Shown here: positions 13,270 through 22,929 of the stretch, piece by piece | Layout: each line of letters opens with the position of its first letter | Numbering within the stretch: the stretch's first letter is position 1 | Source: a virus | Length of the DNA: 27,543 nucleotides | Strand: one strand, 5' to 3' | Virus record (IMG/VR): IMGVR_UViG_3300008448_000489 | Coordinates: 1-27,543 of that record | Program-made: the position numbers and the translations under genes | Notes under the pieces: generated by a model | What the model saw: the letters and a program-made list of their open reading frames with translations, nothing else | What the model was told of the DNA's origin: nothing | Database searches by the model: none

Positions 13270-14778
13270 TTATATTGGTGTAGCGGTTGAGCGAAGTGAT
13301 GATTCAGTGAGTCCACCTCTTGCACTAAAGCGTGCGGATTCACGGGCTGCTCTGCGCTCAGAAGCAAGTCCTGCTGTTATGTCGTCACCAACAACAGTAC
13401 TCACTGCTTCAAGTTCTGAGTATGGTTGATTTTCAATTTGCGCTAGACGACTTTGAGTATTAGCAAGTTGACGAGCGCGTTTAAACTCAAGAGCAATTTG
13501 ATTAAAGGTAGCATCACCAACTGCTGGTACTAAATTAGCGGCTTCTACTGAAGTCATGAATGATTTAACAAAGCCAGCATTTACAGCAGCAGCACCAATT
13601 TCAGAAGTGCGAACTTGTTTCTTAATAGCATCAAGACCTGCTTTAGGATTGAGCATGTAGGAAATAACTCCACTTTCATCAACTTCAGGATAATATGTTT
13701 TAAAAACTGCCATTACATCTGGATTTTCTCTGACTCGCGTAGCAGCCAAATTAACTCGCTCCTCAAACTCACGAGGAGAAACTTCATTTGATATGTATAA
13801 GCCAAGATTGTTACGATTTCCAAGGATTGCAGTATCTAAGCCGTAGGCTCGCAAAGTTTGTAAATAACCTTTTTCGTTAGAAATATAAGTTGCTTCATTT
13901 ATTGCTCGCCCTACTTTACGCAAAGTTTCCATGCCTGGAAAACGCTCTTTATATCCTTTTGTTTCTGGAAGTTCTAGTCTTATCTGGGCCATTGTATAGT
14001 CTTTTTTAATCATATCATCAAGTTCATTAATGATTCCATCAGACTCTTTAAAACCAAGGCTTATTAAAGTATCTTTAAATTCTTGCGAAGCGGTCATGCG
14101 TGATTGCTTTGCAATTTGTTCAGCAGTTAAAAAGTTTTTTTGTTGGTCTTGCATTAACTTTAGTTCTGCTCTAAGGGCATCAATTGATGCGGTTATTTCA
14201 GGGTTAGAAGTTGTTACGGTAGTCGTACTTTGTACTTCTACGCCATCTTTGTAATTCTTACCTAAGTAAATTCCTGTATAAACGCCGCCATTTTTAAGAA
14301 GCACTCCTGCTGGGCTAAAAGTAAAAGTTTCACCAACAGAATTATCAGGAGGAGGTGTACTAGAATTATCAGGAGGAGGTGTACTAGAACTACCAGGAGG
14401 AGGTGTAGTATAAGCGCCAGTTTTAGTATCTATATTTCCGCCAGCCCTCTTTGCTGCTCTGGCGGCATTTATAGCAGCGCCAATAGCGCTGCCTGTTGCG
14501 CCTTTTGCAAGTGCTGCTTTAATAACTGCATCTTCTTCTGCTTTAGTTAAATACTCTGAAGCACCGTATACTGCAAATGAGTCGCCATAAACATTTGCAT
14601 CATTTATGCCACCGCGAGATTCTATGTATTCCTCTGCAGTCATACCTCTATCAGCAGCCTCTTTTATGAAGTAAGGTCTACTTGCAACTTCTTTTTCCAC
14701 CTTAGCATCCCTGACAAATTCAGGGTTTGGTGTCAAATCAGTCCTACCTATAAAATAACCGAAAGGTTTTTTAGCCAT
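13270..14778 (-). CDS. Virion-associated protein with proline-rich linker (502 aa)
   Basis: The N-terminal part (1-115) includes FGYFIGRTDLTPNPEFV and an Ala-rich helix. A Pro/Ser linker follows (about 127-146, repeated SSTPPPDN), then a short module YTGIYLGKNYKDGVEV (about 166-182) that also occurs in the neighbouring 509-aa protein. The rest is helical and contains KERFPGM (about 276-283), GYLQTLRAYGLD and ISNEVSPREFEERVNLA, blocks that I associate with virion proteins of actinobacterial phages lying between portal and capsid genes. It may be an internal or ejected protein; the function is unknown. It starts 2 bases after the previous stop. Confidence 0.65.
   Translation of the reverse strand: MAKKPFGYFIGRTDLTPNPEFVRDAKVEKEVASRPYFIKEAADRGMTAEEYIESRGGINDANVYGDSFAVYGASEYLTKAEEDAVIKAALAKGATGSAIGAAINAARAAKRAGGNIDTKTGAYTTPPPGSSSTPPPDNSSTPPPDNSVGETFTFSPAGVLLKNGGVYTGIYLGKNYKDGVEVQSTTTVTTSNPEITASIDALRAELKLMQDQQKNFLTAEQIAKQSRMTASQEFKDTLISLGFKESDGIINELDDMIKKDYTMAQIRLELPETKGYKERFPGMETLRKVGRAINEATYISNEKGYLQTLRAYGLDTAILGNRNNLGLYISNEVSPREFEERVNLAATRVRENPDVMAVFKTYYPEVDESGVISYMLNPKAGLDAIKKQVRTSEIGAAAVNAGFVKSFMTSVEAANLVPAVGDATFNQIALEFKRARQLANTQSRLAQIENQPYSELEAVSTVVGDDITAGLASERRAARESARFSARGGLTESSLRSTATPI
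14341..14412 (-). repeat. Three tandem 24-bp units in the Pro/Ser linker
   Basis: Units at 14341-14364, 14365-14388 and 14389-14412 encode S-T-P-P-P-[DG]-[NS]-S. The first two are identical and the third has several substitutions, which suggests a recent duplication of an older unit. Confidence 0.85.
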
Positions 14779-14780
14779 TA

Positions 14781-16310
14781 TTACCCCTGAAATCCAAACA
14801 TTTTAGCAAGGTCAAGTGCTGTGTTGCTGTAAACTTCTTTAGCGTTACGAGTGTATTGCCATAGTGGGTCTGCTTTTAATGATTTTGTAAAATCAGCAAA
14901 TGTGCGAGCATTGCCAGTTTCGCTATCAATTACTTTATTCATTAAGTCATTCCAAGTAATTGCAGTGCTATCCACTTCTAGTAAGTTAGCCATTTGACTG
15001 CGGTAACTATTTGTAACTTCATATAGGCTGCGACCAGCCTGAAGTGATGCAAGAAATGGTTTATTTTGTGGGGCATCGTATGCCATTTGTTTAACACTAT
15101 TAATCCAATACTGAACATCTCTGCCGTCTAATGGGTCAAGCAATGATGTATTAATAGCGTTCTTTACATTGTTATCTAAAGACATGCCATAAAGATAAGC
15201 AGTCTGGTTAACGCGGTCTAGGTATGAACCAAGGGTTCCTCCGCCTGTAAAGATAATTTCACTTTTGGTTGATAAGTAGTTTTCTAACTCATCATCGGTC
15301 CAATTATTCTTAATTGTTTCAAGAGCGATACCCTTTATTAATTCGGTATTATCAATAACCTTACCTGTAACTGGGTCTATGCTTCTTATTTGAACACCAA
15401 GCGCTTCTAGTTTGCCTGCGATAGAAGTTATATTATTGCTTATTTTTTCAGCAAAGGTAGCAGCATTGCGTGGGTCATTAGATTCAAGAAAGAATTGGCG
15501 AAGGCTTGGAAATGTGTTTTGCCACCAACTTGTACCCTTGAGGGCTTCCATAAAAGTATTTTCATCCCAGCCTTGTTTGAGTGCTTTGTCAAACAAAGCA
15601 TCAATTTGAGCCTTTTGTGTTTTATCTTCTAAGGATAAAAATGTTGTACGAAGCCAAGAAACCCACATTGTTTTTTTGGCTATATCTTCTTCTTCTTTGG
15701 CTTTTGCTGCTGCTGCTTTCGCGGCTGTTTCAGCATCTGTTGCTGCTTTAGCATCTGCTGCTGCTTTGGCTGCTGCTGCTGCTTCTGCTGCTTTTGCAGC
15801 CTCAGTTGAATCGGCCTTGACAAGAATTCCATTTTTGTATTCTTTGCCTTTGTATAAACCAGTAAATGGGTTTCCATTTAACTCTAGTGGTTTGTCTTTA
15901 GTGCCTGTTCCAGTGTAAACATCTTTAGGTTTTATCTTAGGCATTGTAGTGCTGCCTTCAAAATAACTTTGAGTTCCAGGTACTAAAGATGAACCATCTG
16001 GACCATAACGAGGAACAGGAGTTTTACCCAAAGCAATTTCACGCTCATATTGCTCTTTGGCAGCAGCAGCATTTTTACTAAGTTTTGCTTTGTCTGCTGC
16101 GATTTTATCGGCAGTACGCTGTGCATCAATGGCTTTATTGGCTTTATCAAATTCTTTTTTTGCTAAAGCCAATGCAGCAGTTGCTTTTTTAAATTTTTCT
16201 GAACCAGGTTTATTGCTTTTAATTATTTGTTCATTTTGATAAATAGCAAGGCCAAAAAACTTAAGCGCTTCTTGTGGAGTTTCAAAATTCTTAGAATAGC
16301 GTTCTGCCAT
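14781..16310 (-). CDS. Virion-associated protein with Ala/Lys coiled coil (509 aa)
   Basis: Residues about 1-95 are Lys/Ala-rich helices. A disordered part leads to the module FTGLYKGKEYKNGILV (about 147-162) shared with the 502-aa neighbour. A long alanine coiled coil (EAAKAAEAAAAAKAAADAKA onward, about 166-205) is followed by a helical domain with SWLRTTFLSLEDK, TSWWQNTFPSLRQF (about 258-271) and a C terminus ending LAKMFGFQG. I know the WWQN-TxPSxRQF block from other phages with actinobacterial hosts, where the role is unassigned. The position between the giant protein and the scaffold suggests an internal virion protein. Its ATG overlaps the previous TAA. Confidence 0.65.
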   Translation of the reverse strand: MAERYSKNFETPQEALKFFGLAIYQNEQIIKSNKPGSEKFKKATAALALAKKEFDKANKAIDAQRTADKIAADKAKLSKNAAAAKEQYEREIALGKTPVPRYGPDGSSLVPGTQSYFEGSTTMPKIKPKDVYTGTGTKDKPLELNGNPFTGLYKGKEYKNGILVKADSTEAAKAAEAAAAAKAAADAKAATDAETAAKAAAAKAKEEEDIAKKTMWVSWLRTTFLSLEDKTQKAQIDALFDKALKQGWDENTFMEALKGTSWWQNTFPSLRQFFLESNDPRNAATFAEKISNNITSIAGKLEALGVQIRSIDPVTGKVIDNTELIKGIALETIKNNWTDDELENYLSTKSEIIFTGGGTLGSYLDRVNQTAYLYGMSLDNNVKNAINTSLLDPLDGRDVQYWINSVKQMAYDAPQNKPFLASLQAGRSLYEVTNSYRSQMANLLEVDSTAITWNDLMNKVIDSETGNARTFADFTKSLKADPLWQYTRNAKEVYSNTALDLAKMFGFQG

Positions 16311-16708
16311 TATACTTCTGTACTCCTAACATCTTGTTCAATAGCCTTATAGATAGCATCTAAATAACGATTTTCTTGCCGATTACGAAATTCAGGAGTT
16401 TTTTCAACAGCAGAAACAATAGCAGCCTGACGACCTGTTACATCGGTATCTTGTGATTGATTTAAAAAGATGTTGATAGCCTTGGTGCGTTCAGCGCCAA
16501 CAGCATTACGACCAAGTATTTGTTGATACACACTTTGCACATAAGCATTGGCATCTTGGGTAGTAAATACAGGGCCTTTATTTTGTTGTACATTGCCGCC
16601 CATAGATGCGTATTTCTCCATAAGTGCTGCAAGGTCTATACCGCCTGTGGGTTTATCTGTTCCAGCAGGTGTGCCTGATTCTGTCTTAGGCTTTTCATCT
16701 TTTGCCAT
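16310..16708 (-). CDS. Virion-associated protein with DUF4214-like segment (132 aa)
   Basis: After a disordered start the protein has VQSVYQQILGRNAVGAERTK (about 53-72) and later SAVEKTPEFRNRQENRYLD. The spacing of Y-x-x-[IL]-LGR ... G-x-x ... T-P-E-F recalls DUF4214, a helical repeat found in surface and phage proteins, though the match is partial and by eye. It overlaps both the 2073-aa gene and the 509-aa gene as TAATG and is therefore part of the same translational unit. Confidence 0.62.
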   Translation of the reverse strand: MAKDEKPKTESGTPAGTDKPTGGIDLAALMEKYASMGGNVQQNKGPVFTTQDANAYVQSVYQQILGRNAVGAERTKAINIFLNQSQDTDVTGRQAAIVSAVEKTPEFRNRQENRYLDAIYKAIEQDVRSTEV

Positions 16709-19700
16709 TAAACTACCACCGTATCATTGATAAAGTAACGATTAAGGAATTGTTCAAACTCTGGACTTTCAGCAATTAGTTGTTGTTTAATTTGGTCAAG
16801 CACATAAACAACATCCCGATTGCTTTGAGCCGATAACATTGCAGAACCACCAATAGCATCACGCTGTTTAAGTATAGAAGCAATTTGGTCGCGTGCATCA
16901 AGATATACAGCCATAGCCTTAACAACTGGGCGGTCACCATTTTGTGCCATCCAAGCCTTATCACTCAAAGCCTTTTTAAGTACAAGTGCACGGCGCTCAT
17001 ACTTACCACGGTCTGGTGAAATATACTCTGAGTACCAGTCAAAGTTTTCTTCTGCCTGTGAGCGAGTCCATAATTGCTTAGCGCCATTAAGAAGTTCCAT
17101 GCGTGGGTCATTATCTGACACAATGCCGTTTTGAATCTTATAGGTATTAATCTGTCCCATTAATGAATTGAACTGAGTCCAACCACGCTTAATGTTTGCA
17201 TCACGGAGTAGTTCTTCAGGGCTACGATTTTGGCGATATGTGTTCTTTGAGCCAGGATATGCACCTTGGCGATACTGCCATTGATATGCAGCCTGACTAA
17301 AGGTGTATTGACCATCAAAGTCATTAGCCAAGAAACCGATTAGTTCTGGATTGTCAGAAGCCTCAGCCTCTGCCATAAGCCCACGGAACTTCTTTAGGTT
17401 CTTAACAGTGCCCATATTAGCCTCAAGGCTGCCAGGTGATTTAGATAAACTAACAGTAGCCTCAAAGTAATCTGGATACATCTCAAGGAACTTTGCTTCT
17501 GCTTCGCCTGGACCATATTGGTTTAGGAATTGACGATATGTTTGCTGATAAAAGTCCATCTCTGGGCTAACAGCAAATGGCATTGTCAAGGAACTGAAAG
17601 CACGAAGCATAAAGAACTTGTTTGTCTTTTCAGTAATTTCATCTAGCGTAGGTTCATCTGTACGCCTACCACTATTAAAGTTGTAAGCCTCATAACGAAG
17701 CATCTGGTTGAAAGTACGGACATATAGTTCGTCTTGTGTCCACATAGAGCGTAGACGGCGCAAGGCTGCTGGGGCAAACAAATCTGTTGCACTTTGTGGC
17801 ATACCTGCAGGGAAGAAAGGTCTTGCTGCATCTTCAAGTTCTGGGCGATTGCGTAGAATCAAATAGGTTGGCAGCACTGCATAAGGACCAAATCCTGGAT
17901 TTCCAGGTTGTCCTTGGGTAATAACATCTAAAGATGATAATGGGATATTAACTGTCTTAAAAGCATTATTAGCAATTTCTCGCCATTGCTTTGGTAGTGA
18001 GTCAATAAACCCTTGTGGAACTTGTACTACTAGATTTGCGTATGTGCCTTCTGATAACTTCTTAGCATCAGTAATGCGGTTACCATCTTGGTCAATAACG
18101 GTTTGACCATTAACTAATTGAGCAATGGTTCTAGCAGCAGTAGTAACTGCTTGTGGATTCTCAGCCACAATGCCTGACCATCGTTTAATGGTATTTTCAT
18201 AGGCTGCATAGAACGGGAACATTAACTGCATTACTTGGCTAGATGATGCACGAGTACGGCGTACAATCGTAAAGAGCGTTTGCTCAACTGTACGGCGAGA
18301 ATCTTCTCTAGCGCCACGGATGGCTGAATTAATTTCCTCAGCAGTAAGTTTATCTCCGCCTTTAGCCCTAGCAATGTTCTGTATGTTAACCCTAACTTGG
18401 CGATTATAGGTTGCTCTAGCCAATGGATGACGAGCAAATACATCTTCAGGTAGTGAACCTAAAAAGCGCATTACACGGCGGTTAAAGGTATCAATAAGGC
18501 GTTCTTGGTCACGAAACTCTTTACTTGTTGTAACAAGTAGTCCATTAATATCTGGCAGATTCTCTGGATTATCGCCAAAGCGATTACGCAAGAAGTTCTG
18601 TAATTCTCCGCCAGTTAATGGTTTACCTTCTGGACCTGCAGTGCTAAAGAACAAGGCTGTTTCTTCGTCTGGTAAATATAATTTAACAGCACCACGGGTA
18701 ATGTTAATTTTCTCTAGCAAGTCCTCATTGAGTTCTCCACCCTTAAGGGCTGTTAAACCAAAGGCTTGACGAGGCGTGGTGTAAGTATCGTTGGCGTATA
18801 GGCGACCTTCTGGGGTTCTGGTAAACCAACTTAAAATATCTTGGTCTGTTTCACCATCAAGAACCTTACGAACTATTGGGTCCATAATCCCTGTTTCAGG
18901 GTCACGGAAGTGCATGTTCAAAACATTTGACCAAGCCTCAAAATAACGAGGGTCATTATTTTTAACTGTGCTTACTGTGCGTGCACCGATACCAGTTGAG
19001 AACGCCATTTCTTGTGTGCCAATAAGGGCGTTCCAAGTATCTTCAGCAGATGTACGACCCATAAACCATGTAGCATCTTGGAATATTTCTGGAATATTAT
19101 AGTTATAGCCTTCGGCTTCAATATCCATGTAGCCATAACCAGTGCGTTGCTTAATAGCATTTGATTCAGCGCGACCAATTCGTGCGTTTAAACGACTTGA
19201 AATGTCATCAATATACGCATGTGACATGGTGTAAAGACGAGCCAAGTTTTCAGCAGCATCCTCAACGCCATTATTAATCATGGCATCAGCATTTTCCTTG
19301 GTGTAATAAGGAGATACTGGGCGCTCTTGTTGGCGCATTGCTTTACGAGCAGCAGTGCGAGCAAGGCGGCGTTGCTTAGGTGTAGCCATTGACTGTTCAA
19401 GCATTGGTAAATCTTCAGCAGCCTGAACTGCTGCACGCTCTTGCATTTGTGTAATAGAGCGTTCTACAGAGCGTTTACGCCCTGCGCTAGATACTGCTTC
19501 TGGTAAAACGATGTTTGATACACCACCAGCGCGAGCATCATCTTGAACAACTGCCCGACCAAAACCTTTTTCACGCATATATTGAGTTACAGAATCATCA
19601 GCGTTTTGCCAACCTTTGGACTTAACCCATGCTTTGTAGTTTGCAAATTTGCCACCAAAAGCAGCCTCACGCAAATCTAATGGAACATCTGCCCATTTGG

Positions 19701-22700
19701 TTAAATACAAAGCCTCGCCATATACACGCACTGGTGTTGGCTTATTAACTACACCTTTAACGCGGAATACTGAGCGAGCAAAAATTTCTGGTTCTACGGT
19801 AAGTACGCCTTCTTCAGCAAGGCGAATCTGATTCCAGTCTAGTGCTTCAACTTTACGCCATCCACGCCGAGTTCTCATTTCAACAACTTTGCCAGCGTTC
19901 TTGGCAGCAATCATATCTGTTAGCAGGTCATCTGCTGCTTTTTTAACTCGTTCTGTTATCGGGCGAGCGCCTCGGCTAATGCCAGCGCCCATTCCTGCTT
20001 CTCCTGCTCGGACATTTGAGAGTAATTCTTCGGGACTTGTACGAACAAGCGTTCCTTCGCCGATGAGTTCATCGGGGCTTCTGTCTGCATTTGTTGCTGC
20101 TGCTTTTCCACCTGTACCACCCGTTTCAATTTCTTTGCCCGCTTTGACATCCCAAACACTTATTTGGTCGCGGAACTCTGGACTACCAAGTCTAACAGCA
20201 GCCTCTTGACTTGTCACATTGTCTGACAAATCTAAATATATCTGCTTGTCTTTTTTATTAAACCATCCACCAAAATACAAATCTGGGTTTTGTTTAAACG
20301 CTTCTTGGTTTTCATCTAAAAACTTTTTAATTGCTTGTGCAAGTTCTTCTTTGTCTTTGGCTGGTAAAACTTGTCCACCGCCAACACGAGCAACCATGAA
20401 GCCCTGTTTTGGTGAATCAAAGGTTGTATTCTTTACTGAGAACCCACCCTTAATGGCGCGATTAGCAAGTTCTTCTTCTAGCGTTAAAGGTCCTTGCCAA
20501 ACTTCTTTGCCTGGTCTTTCTTCAGGTTTCATGCCTAAACGACCTGGGCGACCAGTTGGGGTTTCTAGGTAGTTCTCAGCAGCATGAAAAGTAAAGCCTT
20601 CAGAATAACGAGCAGCAATGGATGGAGATGCTGATGTTGCAAGTACTCTTGTTTCGTCAAGTTTAAACGCTGCATCTGCACTACCGTGGTATAAGGTTAC
20701 AGATTCTAAATCTGAAAGTACGCCACGAAGGGTGCGAATTTCATCTTCAACTGTTAATGGTCCGACATCTCCCGTAAGGCGTATTCTAAATACATCTTGT
20801 TCAATATCGCGGATACGGTCTGATACAGCCTTAGCAAGTTGCTTACGGCTCATGTCAATGGCACGAAGTTTATCTACCTCAGACATGAAGGCATATTGCA
20901 TAGTTGGAATATCATCTATACGACCAGCCATAACATTGAACTGGTCAATAAAACGATTAAACCCAACTTTACGGTTATTAAAAAAGCGTTTTACTCCATC
21001 GGCTCCGCCTGCTGCAACCATTGCTGGTAGAGCAAAACCTTTAGCCAACATGGATAGTTGCGCTTCAGTAATGTTACGAACCGTATAACCAAGGCGCATA
21101 AGCACCGAAGTCTTAAATATGTCATTAATAGTTGCTAAAGCGGATAAACCTTTTTGTGTGCGGAAAGTTAAATCTTCTACATTAAGTCCATCTAGGATGC
21201 CAGGAAGGATTCTTTCGTGAGAATCAATGGCATGCTTTAGTTTACGCAAGTCTGCAATGATGACAGTGTTTGCTGATTCACGCTGTAGAACTGGAGCAAT
21301 AGCATGAACTACTTGACCATTTTCTAAATAAGAAACAAAGCCTTGGTCGCGGTGTTGCTTAATACGAGATACACGGCGATAGTCAAAGATTGCATATAAC
21401 TTATCAATAGTTTGCTGGTCATAATTTGGGAACAAGGTAGCCAAAGCAACCTTTTCCGCCTGTTGGATAATTGCATTGCGCTCACCAGTTGATGCTGCAG
21501 CAAGGTATCTATCTGCAAATGCAGCACCTGTTGGTCCAAAACGACCTGCTGAAAGTTCATTTGCTTCACGCAAGAAGGCATTGAACTCAATATAAGAATC
21601 GCCATCATTAACATTAAATACACCGCTTGGTAGTTCTTTTGTAAAGAAGTTAACTACCTTAACAACTGGATGAAGGCTTGTCTTTTGGAAAGTTACGCTA
21701 TCTGCTTCAGCAAATACTGCTTGTGCTTTGGAGCGTGACTTCTGAGCCAGTTTACCTTCCCAAGGTCCACGGCTAAATCCATATTTTAATTGACCACCTG
21801 TGCGGGCTGTGTTGAGAGCCTCAGCAAAACGCTGGTCATAAGCATCACTTGCTTCATCGGTAAGTTTAGTAATGTAATCGCCAGCAGCCTTGTTGTATTC
21901 AGGAGATGTAAGCAAATCACCGTCTGTCTTACCCTCAAGGTATTGACGATGTTGATGTGGTACATCGCTGAGGTTATTCATTACAAGTGCTGCTTCTGCA
22001 TCTTGTGATGCAATCTTTGATACTGATTCAGCATCGCGGTACATAACAGCACGGAAAGTATCTACAACATCCTGTTCTGTGCTGGCACGACCAAAGAGGT
22101 ATGCCATAGCATCAGGATTTGTTACTTTCTTTTTGCGCCAGTATTCATACTGTTCACGAGCATTACTGTTTGCAAGAAAATTAATATCTGAAAGACCTTC
22201 ACCTTTACCCTCAAGGGCTTGAGTAAGGATGTTGTCTAACCTATCCTCGGTCATTGCAAATTTACCAAATACTGCACGGGCTGTCTTGCCAGAAATTTGG
22301 TCAAGCATTGGTGCCTTGGCAGCAATTACTGCGCCTTTGCCTAAGAAACCAGCAAATGTTAATGGGTCAATAATTGTTGATGCAGTTAAATCGCCAAAAC
22401 CTGAAAGGATTTTTCCTGTGTATTGGTTACTAAAAGCAATATCTCTATCTTCTTGATTAAATACATCAAAGCCAGCAGAAAGAAATCTAAGGTTATTATC
22501 GGTCCAATCTTGAAACCAACCACTTTTATCACCAGAGTTACGCCCTGGAGAAAGCGTTGATAAGGCAGCCTGCGTGATAGAAATGTTTTCTTTTTCAGAT
22601 TCTACACGCGCTGTATAATCAGCATAAGATTCACCTGGAGCCTTAAACTTGTTATACATAAAAGGTTGCTCAAGGATTGTTTCTGCACCTTCACGGCGTA

Positions 22701-22929
22701 CTTTTCCGCCAAGTTCGTACGATGCTTCTCCAACGGCAAATAATCCGCCTACAGCAGCACGAACTGGAGTGGTTGCAACCTTAACTGTATTCTTAACAAA
22801 GTTAACACCATCTATGTACCACGGGTCATCGTTACTTCCCGAAGTTGCAATGTCTTTAAATAGTCCTGGTAAGCCTGTAAAGTCAACTGCTGACTTTGCC
22901 ATCTTACCTAAATTTTGAACCCAACTCAC
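16708..22929 (-). CDS. Giant polyvalent virion protein with ADP-ribosyltransferase-like motifs (2073 aa)
   Basis: The GTG start at 22929 forms a GTGA overlap with the previous gene and has GAGG 8 bases upstream. The N terminus (about 40-75 and 180-205) has amphipathic or hydrophobic helices. At 744-775 VTLYHGS and, 14 residues later, ATSASPSIAARY resemble the first two motifs of ADP-ribosyltransferases found in phage polyvalent proteins; a later block, about 1116-1145 (KGFGRAVVQDDARAGG, then VLPEAV), resembles their C-terminal strand. Between them is a segment with GFMVARVGGG (about 842) and ISVWDVKAGKEIETGG (about 921). Near 1570 MFPFYAAYENTIKRW resembles the LPD38-type domain of large virion proteins. 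A protein packed in the capsid and ejected with DNA is the best guess. Confidence 0.72.
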   Translation of the reverse strand: MSWVQNLGKMAKSAVDFTGLPGLFKDIATSGSNDDPWYIDGVNFVKNTVKVATTPVRAAVGGLFAVGEASYELGGKVRREGAETILEQPFMYNKFKAPGESYADYTARVESEKENISITQAALSTLSPGRNSGDKSGWFQDWTDNNLRFLSAGFDVFNQEDRDIAFSNQYTGKILSGFGDLTASTIIDPLTFAGFLGKGAVIAAKAPMLDQISGKTARAVFGKFAMTEDRLDNILTQALEGKGEGLSDINFLANSNAREQYEYWRKKKVTNPDAMAYLFGRASTEQDVVDTFRAVMYRDAESVSKIASQDAEAALVMNNLSDVPHQHRQYLEGKTDGDLLTSPEYNKAAGDYITKLTDEASDAYDQRFAEALNTARTGGQLKYGFSRGPWEGKLAQKSRSKAQAVFAEADSVTFQKTSLHPVVKVVNFFTKELPSGVFNVNDGDSYIEFNAFLREANELSAGRFGPTGAAFADRYLAAASTGERNAIIQQAEKVALATLFPNYDQQTIDKLYAIFDYRRVSRIKQHRDQGFVSYLENGQVVHAIAPVLQRESANTVIIADLRKLKHAIDSHERILPGILDGLNVEDLTFRTQKGLSALATINDIFKTSVLMRLGYTVRNITEAQLSMLAKGFALPAMVAAGGADGVKRFFNNRKVGFNRFIDQFNVMAGRIDDIPTMQYAFMSEVDKLRAIDMSRKQLAKAVSDRIRDIEQDVFRIRLTGDVGPLTVEDEIRTLRGVLSDLESVTLYHGSADAAFKLDETRVLATSASPSIAARYSEGFTFHAAENYLETPTGRPGRLGMKPEERPGKEVWQGPLTLEEELANRAIKGGFSVKNTTFDSPKQGFMVARVGGGQVLPAKDKEELAQAIKKFLDENQEAFKQNPDLYFGGWFNKKDKQIYLDLSDNVTSQEAAVRLGSPEFRDQISVWDVKAGKEIETGGTGGKAAATNADRSPDELIGEGTLVRTSPEELLSNVRAGEAGMGAGISRGARPITERVKKAADDLLTDMIAAKNAGKVVEMRTRRGWRKVEALDWNQIRLAEEGVLTVEPEIFARSVFRVKGVVNKPTPVRVYGEALYLTKWADVPLDLREAAFGGKFANYKAWVKSKGWQNADDSVTQYMREKGFGRAVVQDDARAGGVSNIVLPEAVSSAGRKRSVERSITQMQERAAVQAAEDLPMLEQSMATPKQRRLARTAARKAMRQQERPVSPYYTKENADAMINNGVEDAAENLARLYTMSHAYIDDISSRLNARIGRAESNAIKQRTGYGYMDIEAEGYNYNIPEIFQDATWFMGRTSAEDTWNALIGTQEMAFSTGIGARTVSTVKNNDPRYFEAWSNVLNMHFRDPETGIMDPIVRKVLDGETDQDILSWFTRTPEGRLYANDTYTTPRQAFGLTALKGGELNEDLLEKINITRGAVKLYLPDEETALFFSTAGPEGKPLTGGELQNFLRNRFGDNPENLPDINGLLVTTSKEFRDQERLIDTFNRRVMRFLGSLPEDVFARHPLARATYNRQVRVNIQNIARAKGGDKLTAEEINSAIRGAREDSRRTVEQTLFTIVRRTRASSSQVMQLMFPFYAAYENTIKRWSGIVAENPQAVTTAARTIAQLVNGQTVIDQDGNRITDAKKLSEGTYANLVVQVPQGFIDSLPKQWREIANNAFKTVNIPLSSLDVITQGQPGNPGFGPYAVLPTYLILRNRPELEDAARPFFPAGMPQSATDLFAPAALRRLRSMWTQDELYVRTFNQMLRYEAYNFNSGRRTDEPTLDEITEKTNKFFMLRAFSSLTMPFAVSPEMDFYQQTYRQFLNQYGPGEAEAKFLEMYPDYFEATVSLSKSPGSLEANMGTVKNLKKFRGLMAEAEASDNPELIGFLANDFDGQYTFSQAAYQWQYRQGAYPGSKNTYRQNRSPEELLRDANIKRGWTQFNSLMGQINTYKIQNGIVSDNDPRMELLNGAKQLWTRSQAEENFDWYSEYISPDRGKYERRALVLKKALSDKAWMAQNGDRPVVKAMAVYLDARDQIASILKQRDAIGGSAMLSAQSNRDVVYVLDQIKQQLIAESPEFEQFLNRYFINDTVVV

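Larger units (their letters stand above)
110..20668. repeat. Dispersed palindrome GTTTAAAC, eight exact copies
   Basis: Copies are at 110-117, 8909-8916, 9814-9821, 11305-11312, 13479-13486, 19186-19193, 20292-20299 and 20661-20668. Three are extended to CGTTTAAACG and seven have CG on at least one side. With equal base frequencies about 0.4 copies are expected in 27.5 kb. Seven of the eight lie in coding sequence, in different reading frames (TTA AAC and TTT AAA). Confidence 0.85.

Noticed and set aside
19889-21088. Several plus-strand frames of 100 to 156 codons opposite the giant gene
   Set aside because: They are antisense to a long continuous gene, lack ribosome sites and have Ser/Ala-rich mirror composition.
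16708-22929. The 2073-aa protein as a tape measure protein
   Set aside because: It lies between portal and capsid genes, no tail tube or tail chaperone genes are present, and it has enzyme-like and LPD38-like segments rather than long uniform helices.
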